Assembly (NCBI GenBank): GCA_947627835.1
Contig: CANQXM010000058.1
Location: 1 to 7,290, forward strand
DNA: 7,290 nucleotides
Reading direction: 5' to 3'
Source: an uncultured Bacilli bacterium
Lineage (GTDB): Bacteria > Bacillota_I > Bacilli_A > RF39 > UBA660
The notes beneath the pieces are model-generated. The model saw nothing but the letters and a program-made list of their open reading frames with translations. It made no database searches and was not told where the DNA came from. Positions 1-7,091 of this stretch are shown here, piece by piece. The position numbers were made by a program, and so were the translations under genes. How positions within the stretch are numbered: position 1 is the stretch's first letter; every line of letters begins with the position of its first letter.

Positions 1-33
1 GGGTCTAGGGTTCGAATCCCTAAGGGGACACCA
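1..33 (+). tRNA. 3' end of a tRNA gene, probably tRNA-Arg (partial)
   Basis: The window starts inside a tRNA gene. The T stem (6-10 with 18-22, five pairs) closes a standard TTCGAAT loop at 11-17. The 3' acceptor strand is at 23-29, the discriminator A at 30 and an encoded CCA at 31-33. The anticodon lies outside the window. The acceptor strand implies a 5' end of GTCCCCT, and the GGGTC-like variable region resembles Bacillota tRNA-Arg, so Arg is my best guess from memory of the family, not a proven identity. Confidence 0.85.
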
Positions 34-43
34 GATTGTCGAT

Positions 44-68
44 AAGCCTTACAAGTGTAGGGCTTTTT
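44..68 (+). terminator. Rho-independent terminator after the first tRNA
   Basis: A nine-pair stem (44-52 with 57-65, including one G-T pair) closes an AAGT loop and runs into a T tract at 64-68. It starts 11 bases after the tRNA CCA, so it ends the tRNA transcript before the nagZ-like gene. Confidence 0.75.
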
Positions 69-96
69 ATTTGCACATTTTGTAGATAATTAAGGA

Positions 97-125
97 ATGA
101 ATTTTATAAGAAAATCAGATATAAT
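97..125 (+). promoter_or_regulatory. Probable promoter of the nagZ-like gene
   Basis: A perfect -10 box, TATAAT, lies at 120-125, 27 bases before the start codon. The matching -35 position at 97-102 (ATGAAT) is poor, so the -10 carries most of the support. Its place between a terminator and the gene fits an independent transcription unit. Confidence 0.5.
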
Positions 126-152
126 AAATGTAGAGTATAAAAGAGGGATAAA

Positions 153-1346
153 ATGAAAAAATTGGTTTTGCCATTATGCGTAATCTTATCATTGATATTA
201 CTTACAGGATGTCAAAAAACTTCTCCCCAAACAACATCAGAAAATACCACCAATGAACAAACCATGGAAACTTTAAATGCGTTAACCTTAGAAGAAAAAA
301 TAGGTCAAATGCTAATTATTGAAAGTCGCTTTCCCAATTTAACAGAAGAATTTAAAACGACGCTAGAAACTGTAAAACCTGGAGGATTTATTTTATTTGC
401 AGAAAACTTTTCTACCTTAAAACAAACCGAGCAATTAATCGAAGAAATAAAAAGCACAAGTACTCTCCCTATGATTTTTGCAACGGATCAAGAGGGCGGA
501 CAAGTCCAACGTCTAAAAGCACTAAAAGAAACGATAGTAAGTGACATTCCAAGTATGTCAAAAGTTACAGAAACTCAAAATCCAGAACTAGCATATTTAT
601 TAGGTAGAACAATGTCATCAGAAATGCAAGTCTTTGGAATTAATGTAGATTTTGCTCCCGTTCTTGATGTCGATGACCCATCAATCGAAAATGAAATTGA
701 CGAGCGGACATTTAGTACAGATAAAAATATGGTATCTTTAATGGCTTTATCCCTTGCAAGTGGACTTGAAGATGGGGGAGTGATACCAGTATACAAACAT
801 TTTCCAGGTCATGGAAGCACTGCAATTGATTCTCATAATGATTTGCCAATTATAGAAAAATCGAGACAGGAATTAGAAGAAAGCGATTTAGTTCCTTTTC
901 AAAATGCCATCAACCATCATGCTAAGATAATCATGGTAGGTCACATTGCTGTTCCATCGTTAAGCAATGACAATACACCGGCAAGTTTATCGAAAACGAT
1001 TATCACCGATCTTTTAAAAAATGAAATGCACTATCAAGGAATCGTCATAAGTGATGCCTTAAATATGAAAGCACTAACCAAATACTATACGCCAGAAGAA
1101 ATTTACACCCAAGCTATCAATGCTGGAATCGATATGCTACTCATGCCAGAAAATCCCGAGAATGCAGTAGAAATTATAAAAAAGCAAGTTGAGGAAAAGA
1201 AAATAGACGTGCAAAGAATTGATGATGCAGTAACAAAAATATTAAATTTAAAATTTCAAAATTTATCTCAAAAGCAAAATGACGCCAAAACCTTAAATAG
1301 CCCAATTAATCGAGAAATCGTAAGTCAAATTTCCAAAGAAAAATAA
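153..1346 (+). CDS. nagZ: NagZ-type beta-N-acetylhexosaminidase lipoprotein (GH3)
   Basis: This 397-residue protein is a glycoside hydrolase family 3 beta-N-acetylglucosaminidase of the NagZ type, which cuts GlcNAc-MurNAc fragments during cell-wall turnover. Residues 1-20 form a lipoprotein signal peptide with lipobox LTGC (Cys20), so it should be anchored outside the membrane, as Gram-positive NagZ is, and not cytoplasmic as in E. coli. Family signatures are intact: DQEGG at 112-116, the KHFPGHG segment at 215-221 followed by DSH at 226-228 (the catalytic Asp-His pair), and SDAL at 300-303, where Asp301 matches the nucleophile. Only the TIM-barrel domain is present; the extra C-terminal domain of B. 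subtilis NagZ (YbbD) is absent. An AGAGGG ribosome site at 142-147 supports this ATG. It sits alone between tRNA units, with no visible muropeptide-recycling partner. Confidence 0.9.
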   Translation: MKKLVLPLCVILSLILLTGCQKTSPQTTSENTTNEQTMETLNALTLEEKIGQMLIIESRFPNLTEEFKTTLETVKPGGFILFAENFSTLKQTEQLIEEIKSTSTLPMIFATDQEGGQVQRLKALKETIVSDIPSMSKVTETQNPELAYLLGRTMSSEMQVFGINVDFAPVLDVDDPSIENEIDERTFSTDKNMVSLMALSLASGLEDGGVIPVYKHFPGHGSTAIDSHNDLPIIEKSRQELEESDLVPFQNAINHHAKIIMVGHIAVPSLSNDNTPASLSKTIITDLLKNEMHYQGIVISDALNMKALTKYYTPEEIYTQAINAGIDMLLMPENPENAVEIIKKQVEEKKIDVQRIDDAVTKILNLKFQNLSQKQNDAKTLNSPINREIVSQISKEK

Positions 1347-1384
1347 AAAAATAACTAAAAACCATCAAAATTTGTAATTTAATC

Positions 1385-1413
1385 TTGCCAAAATGAATAA
1401 TATACGTTAAAAT
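1385..1413 (+). promoter_or_regulatory. Promoter of the tRNA-Ile/tRNA-Glu unit
   Basis: TTGCCA (1385-1390) and TAAAAT (1408-1413) are separated by exactly 17 bases, a good vegetative sigma-A-type match. Predicted transcription would begin near 1420, about 14 bases before the tRNA-Ile gene. Confidence 0.75.
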
Positions 1414-1433
1414 GAAATAGTCCTTGACCGAAT

Positions 1434-1510
<77 letters not shown>

Positions 1511-1519
1511 TTTAGTTAT

Positions 1520-1596
1520 GGCCCGTTGGTGAAGTGGTTGAACACACATGCCTTTCACGCATGCATTCATGGGTTCAAATCCCGTACGGGTCACCA
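1520..1596 (+). tRNA. tRNA-Glu (anticodon TTC)
   Basis: A complete 77-base cloverleaf with CCA at 1594-1596. The acceptor stem pairs 1520-1526 with 1586-1592 (one G-T). The anticodon stem CATGC/GCATG (1547-1551 with 1559-1563) holds loop CTTTCAC, giving anticodon TTC at 1554-1556. The T loop is TTCAAAT at 1574-1580. It starts nine bases after tRNA-Ile and is clearly co-transcribed with it. Confidence 0.96.
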
Positions 1597-1609
1597 TTTA
1601 GTTAAGGAC

Positions 1610-1630
1610 GCATCTTCGGATGCTTTTTTT
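1610..1630 (+). terminator. Rho-independent terminator of the tRNA unit
   Basis: A five-pair stem GCATC/GATGC with the very stable TTCG tetraloop (1610-1623) is followed by seven T residues (1624-1630). It lies 13 bases after the tRNA-Glu CCA. Confidence 0.85.
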
Positions 1631-1638
1631 ATTGCAAC

Positions 1639-1671
1639 AAAAATGCAGTACTATTTTAGAACTGCATTTTT
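1639..1671. terminator. Bidirectional hairpin at the 3' end of the ZnuA-like gene
   Basis: An 11-pair stem (1639-1649 with 1661-1671) closes an 11-base loop, with A and T runs at the two outer ends. On the minus strand the 3' arm ends in five T residues, fitting a terminator for the yidD operon. The stop codon of the minus-strand gene (1651-1653) lies inside the loop, so the hairpin overlaps the last codons. On the plus strand it may back up the tRNA terminator just upstream. Confidence 0.6.
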
Positions 1672-2517
1672 AATTTTATCAAGAAATTCTTGCATGATGG
1701 ATAAATAATTATCATTTTCCATTCGATTTTCTGCTTTTAGAGTAGTCATTGTCTGGACGGTTACAATTTCAGCACCACTATTTTTTAAATCATCAATATA
1801 CTCATTTTGACTATCGACATCAAAAACAAATAAATATTGATAGGTATCATTGCTAAAATTTCGTTTTAATAAATTGATACTATTCTCAGAAGTATTATCT
1901 TCCAAAGAAATAATTTGGAATCCATAATCTTCTAAAAACTTAAATCCATTCGAAGAAACAACTAATGTATTTGTTCCACTTGCTAGCGCATTGCGTGCTA
2001 CATTTCGTAACTCAGCATCTTGTAAAGATAAAGTTTCTTCGAGTTCTCGATATTTTTCTTCAATTTCTTCATTCACTAACTTGCTACCAATAAAGGTTTC
2101 CAGATTTGTTTTAATATTGGAAGCAAGCATCAAAGCATTATTGGGACTAAGCCAGAGTTCATAAACACTATACTTATACTTAAATCCATAAGCAACATCA
2201 ATAATTTGAATCTTTCGATTATTATTTGTAAAATCTTTAGCAATTTGTTTTTCATCTGTAAGACCATTATAAACAAATACATCGCCCTTACTATATTCTT
2301 TAATTTGTTTATCGGTTAAAGAATAAGAAGTGACATCCGCTCCATCCGGATAAATACTAGAGATCTTTGAATGATTTCCATACAATACTTCTGTAAAATA
2401 TTGAAAAGGATACACCGTTGTATAAATCGTAGCATTATCTAAATTATTACGTTCCAAACACCCTGAAGTAAATAAAGTCAGTGCAACTAGAAAAGCACTA
2501 AAAATTGCTTTTTTCAA
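1651..2517 (-). CDS. ZnuA-like metal ABC transporter substrate-binding lipoprotein lacking canonical His ligands
   Basis: This 288-residue protein has a lipoprotein signal peptide ending in TSGC (Cys20) and the layout of cluster A-I solute-binding proteins (ZnuA, AdcA, PsaA): YPFQY at 36-40, the PDGAD turn at 57-61, VYNG at 82-85, a WLSP segment at 122-125, a charged linker helix around 147-180, a second lobe, and a typical C-terminal YLSIMQ helix (271-276). The family normally binds Zn or Mn with three histidines and one acid. By motif alignment, the histidine of the DPHxYEPT slot is Thr63, that of DPHxWLDP is Glu120, and that of the second-lobe VSHDAF slot is Ser189. The fold call is confident; zinc or manganese as substrate is not. 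No ABC permease or ATPase gene is adjacent. The start is TTG (2515-2517), backed by AAGGAGG seven bases upstream; the TTGA overlap with the yidD stop implies coupled translation. Confidence 0.75.
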   Translation of the reverse strand: MKKAIFSAFLVALTLFTSGCLERNNLDNATIYTTVYPFQYFTEVLYGNHSKISSIYPDGADVTSYSLTDKQIKEYSKGDVFVYNGLTDEKQIAKDFTNNNRKIQIIDVAYGFKYKYSVYELWLSPNNALMLASNIKTNLETFIGSKLVNEEIEEKYRELEETLSLQDAELRNVARNALASGTNTLVVSSNGFKFLEDYGFQIISLEDNTSENSINLLKRNFSNDTYQYLFVFDVDSQNEYIDDLKNSGAEIVTVQTMTTLKAENRMENDNYLSIMQEFLDKIKNAVLK

Positions 2518-2738
2518 AATTTTTCCTCCTTCTTTGGAACAGGATCATAACCATACGTTCCCCCAGGTCGACAGTTTTTAATCCGTTTGAGTCCTAATTG
2601 TAATCCTTTTCGCACTCCATGTTCCGAAATTGCTTCAATCATATAATTTGAACAAGTCGGAGTATGCCTACAAAAATAATGAGATGAAAAGGGGATGACC
2701 TGATAAATGCGGATAAAAAAAATGAGTATCTGCTTCAC
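2514..2738 (-). CDS. yidD: YidD-family membrane protein insertion efficiency factor
   Basis: A 74-residue protein with the YidD layout: a hydrophobic N-terminal amphipathic segment (about residues 3-15), then the CRHTPTCSNY core with its cysteines, an EAI...HG..KG helix, KRI.NC, and the closing GGTYGYDPVP motif. YidD works at the inner face of the membrane and assists YidC/Oxa1-type insertion of proteins. The frame is open upstream to TTG at 2777, but that region holds the promoter. GTG at 2736-2738, preceded by GGGTGG (2743-2748), gives the usual family N-terminus (VKQIL...), so I chose it; ATG at 2748-2750 is the alternative. In many bacteria yidD sits with rpmH, rnpA and yidC near the origin; here it is alone with a substrate-binding lipoprotein gene, which its last four bases overlap. 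Confidence 0.88.
   Translation of the reverse strand: MKQILIFFIRIYQVIPFSSHYFCRHTPTCSNYMIEAISEHGVRKGLQLGLKRIKNCRPGGTYGYDPVPKKEEKF
2525..2531 (-). promoter_or_regulatory. Strong RBS inside yidD setting the TTG start of the ZnuA-like gene
   Basis: On the minus strand this reads AAGGAGG, followed by seven bases and the TTG at 2517. It lies in the lysine/glutamate codons at the end of yidD. It justifies the unusual start codon, and no better ATG lies nearby in frame before the signal peptide. Confidence 0.85.
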
Positions 2739-2754
2739 GAAACCACCCATTAAC

Positions 2755-2783
2755 ATTTTACAATAGAATAAGAGCAAAGTAAA
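2755..2783 (-). promoter_or_regulatory. Promoter of the yidD operon
   Basis: Read on the minus strand, TTTACT (2783-2778) and TAAAAT (2760-2755) are 17 bases apart. Transcription would begin near 2748, giving a very short leader before the GTG at 2738 and placing the longer possible starts (TTG 2777, ATG 2756) outside the message. Confidence 0.6.
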
Positions 2784-2790
2784 ATATCTT

Positions 2791-2819
2791 TTGCTTATTA
2801 CTTCCTTTTTTTGTATAAT
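2791..2819 (+). promoter_or_regulatory. Promoter of the rnc-smc operon
   Basis: TTGCTT (2791-2796) and a perfect TATAAT (2814-2819) are 17 bases apart. Expected initiation near 2826 leaves a leader of about 18 bases before the ATG at 2844. The -35 box is only seven bases from that of the divergent yidD promoter. Confidence 0.8.
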
Positions 2820-2843
2820 GGGAATGAAGAGAGTTTGATTACA

Positions 2844-3491
2844 ATGGACTTTTTAAAGAAGTATAATATAACCATAAAAGATAAAAAATTATTAGAAATT
2901 GCCTTAACTCATAGTTCATATTCAAACGAGCATCATTGTAAAAATTATGAACGCTTAGAATTTTTAGGAGATGCCGTATTAGAATTAGTAATTAGTGATT
3001 ATTTATATAAAGAAACTTCTTATAAAGAGGGAGATATGAGTAAAATTCGTGCTTCTTTTGTTTGTGAAAAAGCCCTAGCAACCTACGCGCATGAATGTCA
3101 AATTGAACCATGGATTAAAGTGGGAAATGGTCAGCAACATAATGTGAATGATACCATCGTAGCAGATGTTTTTGAAGCAATCATTGGTGCAATTTACCTA
3201 GATCAAGGATTTTCAATCGCCAAAAAATTAATTGATGCCATTATTCTGCCACATATCGAAAAAAAAGAAGATTTTTTAAAAGACTATAAATCAGCCTTAC
3301 AAGAAATGGTTCAAACAGATAGAAAATCCTTAGAATACGTCCTAGTAAGTGAAAGTGGCCCGGCTCATAATCGTCAATTTGCAGTAGAAGTAAAAATTGA
3401 TGGAATTATTTATGGAAAAGGAAAGGGAAAAAGTAAAAAAGAAGCTGAGCAAAATGCAGCTTATGACGCTCTTCATAAATGTGCGAGGTGA
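2844..3491 (+). CDS. rnc: Ribonuclease III
   Basis: This 215-residue enzyme cleaves double-stranded RNA in rRNA maturation and mRNA turnover, as a Mg-dependent homodimer. The N-terminal nuclease domain (about 1-140) has THSSY at 22-26 and the signature ERLEFLGDAVL at 36-46 with the metal-site residues Glu39 and Asp43; the second acidic pair is Asp108 and Glu111 in VADVFEAIIGAIY. The double-stranded-RNA-binding domain spans about 147-213 and ends in the usual GKGKSKKEAEQNAA run. The reading frame is open back to TTG at 2811, but that codon lies in the promoter. ATG at 2844 gives the family-typical N-terminus, with a modest GAAGAGAG site at 2826-2833. Three bases separate its TGA stop from smc, so the two are an operon, the same rnc-smc order as in B. 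subtilis. Confidence 0.95.
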   Translation: MDFLKKYNITIKDKKLLEIALTHSSYSNEHHCKNYERLEFLGDAVLELVISDYLYKETSYKEGDMSKIRASFVCEKALATYAHECQIEPWIKVGNGQQHNVNDTIVADVFEAIIGAIYLDQGFSIAKKLIDAIILPHIEKKEDFLKDYKSALQEMVQTDRKSLEYVLVSESGPAHNRQFAVEVKIDGIIYGKGKGKSKKEAEQNAAYDALHKCAR

Positions 3492-3494
3492 ATC

Positions 3495-6437
3495 ATGAAA
3501 TTAAAAACCATCAAAGCATATGGATTTAAATCCTTTGCAGATAAAATAGAAATCGAAATCAAAAGTAACATTACCGCCATTGTTGGTCCAAATGGCTCTG
3601 GAAAAAGTAACATCGTTGATGCGGTTCGTTGGGTACTAGGAAGTCAGTCCATCAAATCCTTGCGCGCAACAGGAGCTATGACCGATTGTATCTTTGCAGG
3701 AAGTAAAACTAGAGAACCATTAAAACGAGCAGAAGTAGCTCTAACCTTTGACAATGAAGATCATAAATTAAATAGTGATTTAAATGAAATTGAAGTCAAA
3801 AGAGTGTTATATCACACCGGAGAAAATGAATACTATATCAATAATACCAAAGTAAGATTAAAAGATGTCACAGACCTCTTTATTGACACAGGAATCGGCC
3901 TAGATTCATTTAATATTATTAGTCAAGGTCATATTGAATCTGTTATTACGAGTAAACCAGAAGAAAGACGAGTAATTTTTGAAGAAGCAGCAGGAGTATT
4001 AAAATACAAAAAAAGGAAAGAAGAATCCTTAAAAAAATTAGAAAAAACCAAAGACAATATTGAAAAAGTAGATTTAATTATCAATGAATTAGAAGAAACC
4101 GTTCTACCACTTAAAGAACAGAGTGCTCTTGCCAAAAAATACTTAGAACTTAAAAGTAATTTAGAAGAACTAGAAATTGCTTTTATTGCAAGTAATATAA
4201 AAAATAAAAATGAAGAATATCAAACCATCAAAAACGAAGTAGAAAATTTAGAACAACAAGTTCTTGAACTAACAAACAAAGTAACGATGGATAATTCCAA
4301 AATTGAATCCCTTCGTTTAGAAAACTTAAAATTAGATGAAGAAATTTCCAAAGCAAATGCCACGCTAATCAGTATTACTGAAAAACTTAGTGCAAGTCAA
4401 AGTGAAAAAGAAATTACCATGGAACGTCAAAAATATACAATTGATAAAGAAAAAATTCATGAAGAAATCATTAATTTAAAAGAAGAAGAATTGACACTTC
4501 AAAAAGAAATTGAATTAATGACTAAGGGATATGAACAAGAAAATAAACAAAGAAAAGAACTTCAAGAGAAACTTGCCTCCATCGAAGAAGCCATTGCTTT
4601 ATTAAAAGTAAAACAGAATAATATTGAAGGAAAGAAAAATGAGATTTTTCGAGAAACCATGGAAACCAAAAATCAAATTGAAATTATGCAAAATAATATC
4701 AATGGCGATTTAAAATTACCAGTGGCTGTCAAAAATATACTGAATAATTTACGATTAGAAGGAATTTGCGGAACGATCGGAAAATTAATAGAAACGTCAG
4801 AAAAATATAGTGAAGCCATTGAAGTAGCGCTTGGAGCAAGTAGCAATTTTATCGTTGTAGAAACAGAACAAAATGCCAAAAAAGCCATTGCTTATTTAAA
4901 AGAAAATCATTTAGGAAGAGCTACCTTTTTTCCAAGAAATATTATCAAAGGAAAATTACTAGATGCCAAAATCATAACATCTCTTCAATCTGAAAAAGGG
5001 TATATTGATATTGCAAGTAATTTGATAAAATACGATGAAAAATACCAAAATATTATTGAAAATCAATTAGGGAATATTATTGTGGTTGATAATATTGATA
5101 CGATGAATCATCTAGCCAAGAAATTAGAATATCGGTATCGAATTGTGACTTTAACTGGAGAAATCCAGCACACCGGTGGATCTATTAGCGGAGGAGCCAA
5201 TCGCTTTTCGGGAAGTGTTTTAAAAGAAAAAATTGAGTTAGAAAAAAAACAACAAAAATTAAAAGATCTTCAAACAGAAGCCATCAAAAAAGAAAAAGAA
5301 GAAACAAGCATCACACAAGAATTGCTAGTAAAATATGAAAGTAGAATAGAAATTGAAAAACAATTAGTCATCAAAGAAGAAGAAGAAAACTTAAAGAAGG
5401 AATCTTTGGAAAAATTACAAAAACAATTAGAAGAAAAACAGCAACAATTAAAAGGAACCGAAAATCTTCAAAGCAATAAACTAGATGAACAACTAATCGA
5501 TTTATTAAAAAATATTAATAAATTAGAAACCGAAAGCGATTTAACCAAAAAAGAATTAAAAACTTTAAAAGAAAAGAAAGACCAGATTTTAGAGGAAATC
5601 AATGTAGAAGAACGCGCTTACCGTGAAAAAAATAGTAAGCAAAATCAAATTGAACAAGAACTAAAACAAAAAGAAATCAATTTGGGAAAATTAGATATTC
5701 AATTAGATAATTTATTACTAACTTTAAGCGAAAATTACAATCTTACCTACGAAAAAGCCATTTTGGATTATCCATTAGATATGGACTATAATCTTGCCAA
5801 AGAAAAGGTAAATAAATTAAAAAGTGAAATGGAATCTCTTGGCACTGTCAACTTGGGTAGCATCGATGAATACAATCGATTAAATACGCGGTATAGTTTC
5901 TTACAAACGCAAAAAGAAGAACTGGAAAAAAGCAGTGAAGACTTACAAAAAATGATTCAAGAAATGGATGAAATCATGATTGAAAAATTTAAAACTACGT
6001 TTGACAAAATCAAAGAGGAATTCGCCAGTGTATTTCAAAAGTTGTTTAAAGGAGGAACCGGCTTACTAAAATTAACGGATCCAGACAATTTATTAGAAAC
6101 TGGAATAGAAATTATCGCTGAACCACCAGGTAAAAAATTAAATAATATTAATTTACTCAGTGGAGGAGAGAAAACCTTAACAGCGATTGCCCTTCTTTTT
6201 GCCATATTAAATGTTCGTCCAGTGCCTTTTTGCATACTCGATGAAGTAGAAGCTGCCTTAGATGAAGCAAACGTAGATACCTTTGGCTCTTACTTGCAAA
6301 GTAAAAAAGGAAAGAGTGAATTTATTATCATTACACATAAAAAAAGAACCATGGAATATGCCGATACACTTTATGGAATTACTATGCAAGAATCGGGAGT
6401 TAGCAAAATTGTTAGTGTCAAACTAGAAAACATTTAA
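3495..6437 (+). CDS. smc: Chromosome segregation protein SMC (short-armed)
   Basis: SMC is the ATPase core of the bacterial condensin, acting with ScpA and ScpB to organise and segregate the chromosome. All parts are present in 980 residues: Walker A GPNGSGKSN at 31-39, Q-loop Gln144 in IISQG, N-terminal coiled coil about 170-400, hinge about 405-575 ending in GGSISGGAN, C-terminal coiled coil about 575-780, then the C-terminal head with LGTVNLG near 782-788, signature LSGGEK at 888-893, Walker B and D-loop CILDEVEAALDE at 913-924, and ITHKK. Typical Bacillota SMC is near 1,180 residues; both arms are shorter here while heads and hinge are complete, so this is a compact protein, not a truncated one. 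Mycoplasma SMC (P115) has similar length. The AGGTGA site lies in the last codons of rnc. No ftsY follows, unlike in B. subtilis; a terminator does. Confidence 0.97.
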   Translation: MKLKTIKAYGFKSFADKIEIEIKSNITAIVGPNGSGKSNIVDAVRWVLGSQSIKSLRATGAMTDCIFAGSKTREPLKRAEVALTFDNEDHKLNSDLNEIEVKRVLYHTGENEYYINNTKVRLKDVTDLFIDTGIGLDSFNIISQGHIESVITSKPEERRVIFEEAAGVLKYKKRKEESLKKLEKTKDNIEKVDLIINELEETVLPLKEQSALAKKYLELKSNLEELEIAFIASNIKNKNEEYQTIKNEVENLEQQVLELTNKVTMDNSKIESLRLENLKLDEEISKANATLISITEKLSASQSEKEITMERQKYTIDKEKIHEEIINLKEEELTLQKEIELMTKGYEQENKQRKELQEKLASIEEAIALLKVKQNNIEGKKNEIFRETMETKNQIEIMQNNINGDLKLPVAVKNILNNLRLEGICGTIGKLIETSEKYSEAIEVALGASSNFIVVETEQNAKKAIAYLKENHLGRATFFPRNIIKGKLLDAKIITSLQSEKGYIDIASNLIKYDEKYQNIIENQLGNIIVVDNIDTMNHLAKKLEYRYRIVTLTGEIQHTGGSISGGANRFSGSVLKEKIELEKKQQKLKDLQTEAIKKEKEETSITQELLVKYESRIEIEKQLVIKEEEENLKKESLEKLQKQLEEKQQQLKGTENLQSNKLDEQLIDLLKNINKLETESDLTKKELKTLKEKKDQILEEINVEERAYREKNSKQNQIEQELKQKEINLGKLDIQLDNLLLTLSENYNLTYEKAILDYPLDMDYNLAKEKVNKLKSEMESLGTVNLGSIDEYNRLNTRYSFLQTQKEELEKSSEDLQKMIQEMDEIMIEKFKTTFDKIKEEFASVFQKLFKGGTGLLKLTDPDNLLETGIEIIAEPPGKKLNNINLLSGGEKTLTAIALLFAILNVRPVPFCILDEVEAALDEANVDTFGSYLQSKKGKSEFIIITHKKRTMEYADTLYGITMQESGVSKIVSVKLENI

Positions 6438-6465
6438 AAAAAGCTTTATCACACAAAGCTTTTTT
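6437..6465. terminator. Bidirectional terminator between smc and def
   Basis: An 11-pair stem (6437-6447 with 6455-6465) around the seven-base loop 6448-6454 has A runs on one arm and T runs on the other, so it can end transcription from both sides. It begins at the last base of the smc stop codon and reaches into the def stop codon (6464-6466); one hairpin serves both convergent genes. Confidence 0.85.
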
Positions 6466-7015
6466 ATATTTCTCGCATTTTATCTGCATTTTTAAATGGA
6501 TTCTTCGGATCAATTCGATCGGTAAATAAAATTCCGTTTAAATGATCAATTTCGTGCTGAAAGGCAATCGAAATATCTTCACGAACACGAATTTCATAAG
6601 TTTTTCCATTTTCATCTTGAGCTTCCACGGTCATTCGTGCGTGTCTTGGAACAATACCCGTCGTTTCGCGATTGACACTTAAACAACCTTCGCCCTCTCC
6701 AACATAAATCAGTTCTTCACTAAAACTTTTAATCTTGGGATTGATAACAACATAATTTTTAAATTTTCCTTCTTCATATTCATCAACAACTACGAAAATT
6801 CGTTTTAAAACACCGAGTTGTACAGCCGAAAGACCCATGCCTGCTCGTAAATCATATTTTGCGCGTTCTTCTTCAATCTGGCTCATTTTTAAATAGAGTA
6901 ACATATCATGAATCATTTCTCGGTCTTGTTTGGATAATGGAAAAGTAACTTCATCACTTACGGTATGCAAGCGTTTATCCTTTTCATCTAAAATAACGAT
7001 ATCTGGCAATTTCAT
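6464..7015 (-). CDS. def: Peptide deformylase
   Basis: This 183-residue metalloenzyme removes the formyl group from the N-terminal methionine of new proteins. All three motifs are intact: GMGLSAVQ at 59-66, EGCLSV at 109-114 (metal ligand Cys111) and QHEIDHLNG at 153-161 (ligands His154 and His158, catalytic Glu155). The length and the long loop before motif I (residues 40-58) fit the Gram-positive type II enzymes. A GTG at 7022-7024 is also in frame, but it lies within the AGGGGTGA ribosome site, so the ATG at 7013-7015 is the likely start. The gene has its own promoter and stands alone; the formyltransferase gene fmt is not in view. Confidence 0.95.
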   Translation of the reverse strand: MKLPDIVILDEKDKRLHTVSDEVTFPLSKQDREMIHDMLLYLKMSQIEEERAKYDLRAGMGLSAVQLGVLKRIFVVVDEYEEGKFKNYVVINPKIKSFSEELIYVGEGEGCLSVNRETTGIVPRHARMTVEAQDENGKTYEIRVREDISIAFQHEIDHLNGILFTDRIDPKNPFKNADKMREI

Positions 7016-7020
7016 GAACT

Positions 7021-7028
7021 TCACCCCT
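7021..7028 (-). promoter_or_regulatory. RBS that decides the def start
   Basis: The minus strand reads AGGGGTGA, five bases before ATG at 7015. The GTG three codons upstream is part of this site and cannot use it. Confidence 0.75.
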
Positions 7029-7042
7029 CATAACTACGACAT

Positions 7043-7070
7043 ATTGTATCATAATTTTAGAAAATTGGAA
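7043..7070 (-). promoter_or_regulatory. Probable promoter of def
   Basis: On the minus strand a -10 box TACAAT (7048-7043) is preceded by TGA, forming an extended -10 (TGnTACAAT). A weak -35, TTCCAA (7070-7065), is 16 bases upstream. Initiation near 7036 would leave a leader of about 20 bases. Confidence 0.55.
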
Positions 7071-7091
7071 GCAAAAAAGGCAAATATACGT

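Noticed and set aside
575..796. Minus-strand open frame inside the NagZ-like gene
   Set aside because: Antisense shadow of a gene with intact catalytic motifs; no RBS or family resemblance. The same holds for minus frames inside smc at 3929-4135, 4673-4888 and 6035-6235.
1347..1433. Riboswitch or T-box leader between the NagZ-like gene and the tRNAs
   Set aside because: The gap is under 100 bases, contains the tRNA promoter, and shows no stem-loop array or T-box motif.
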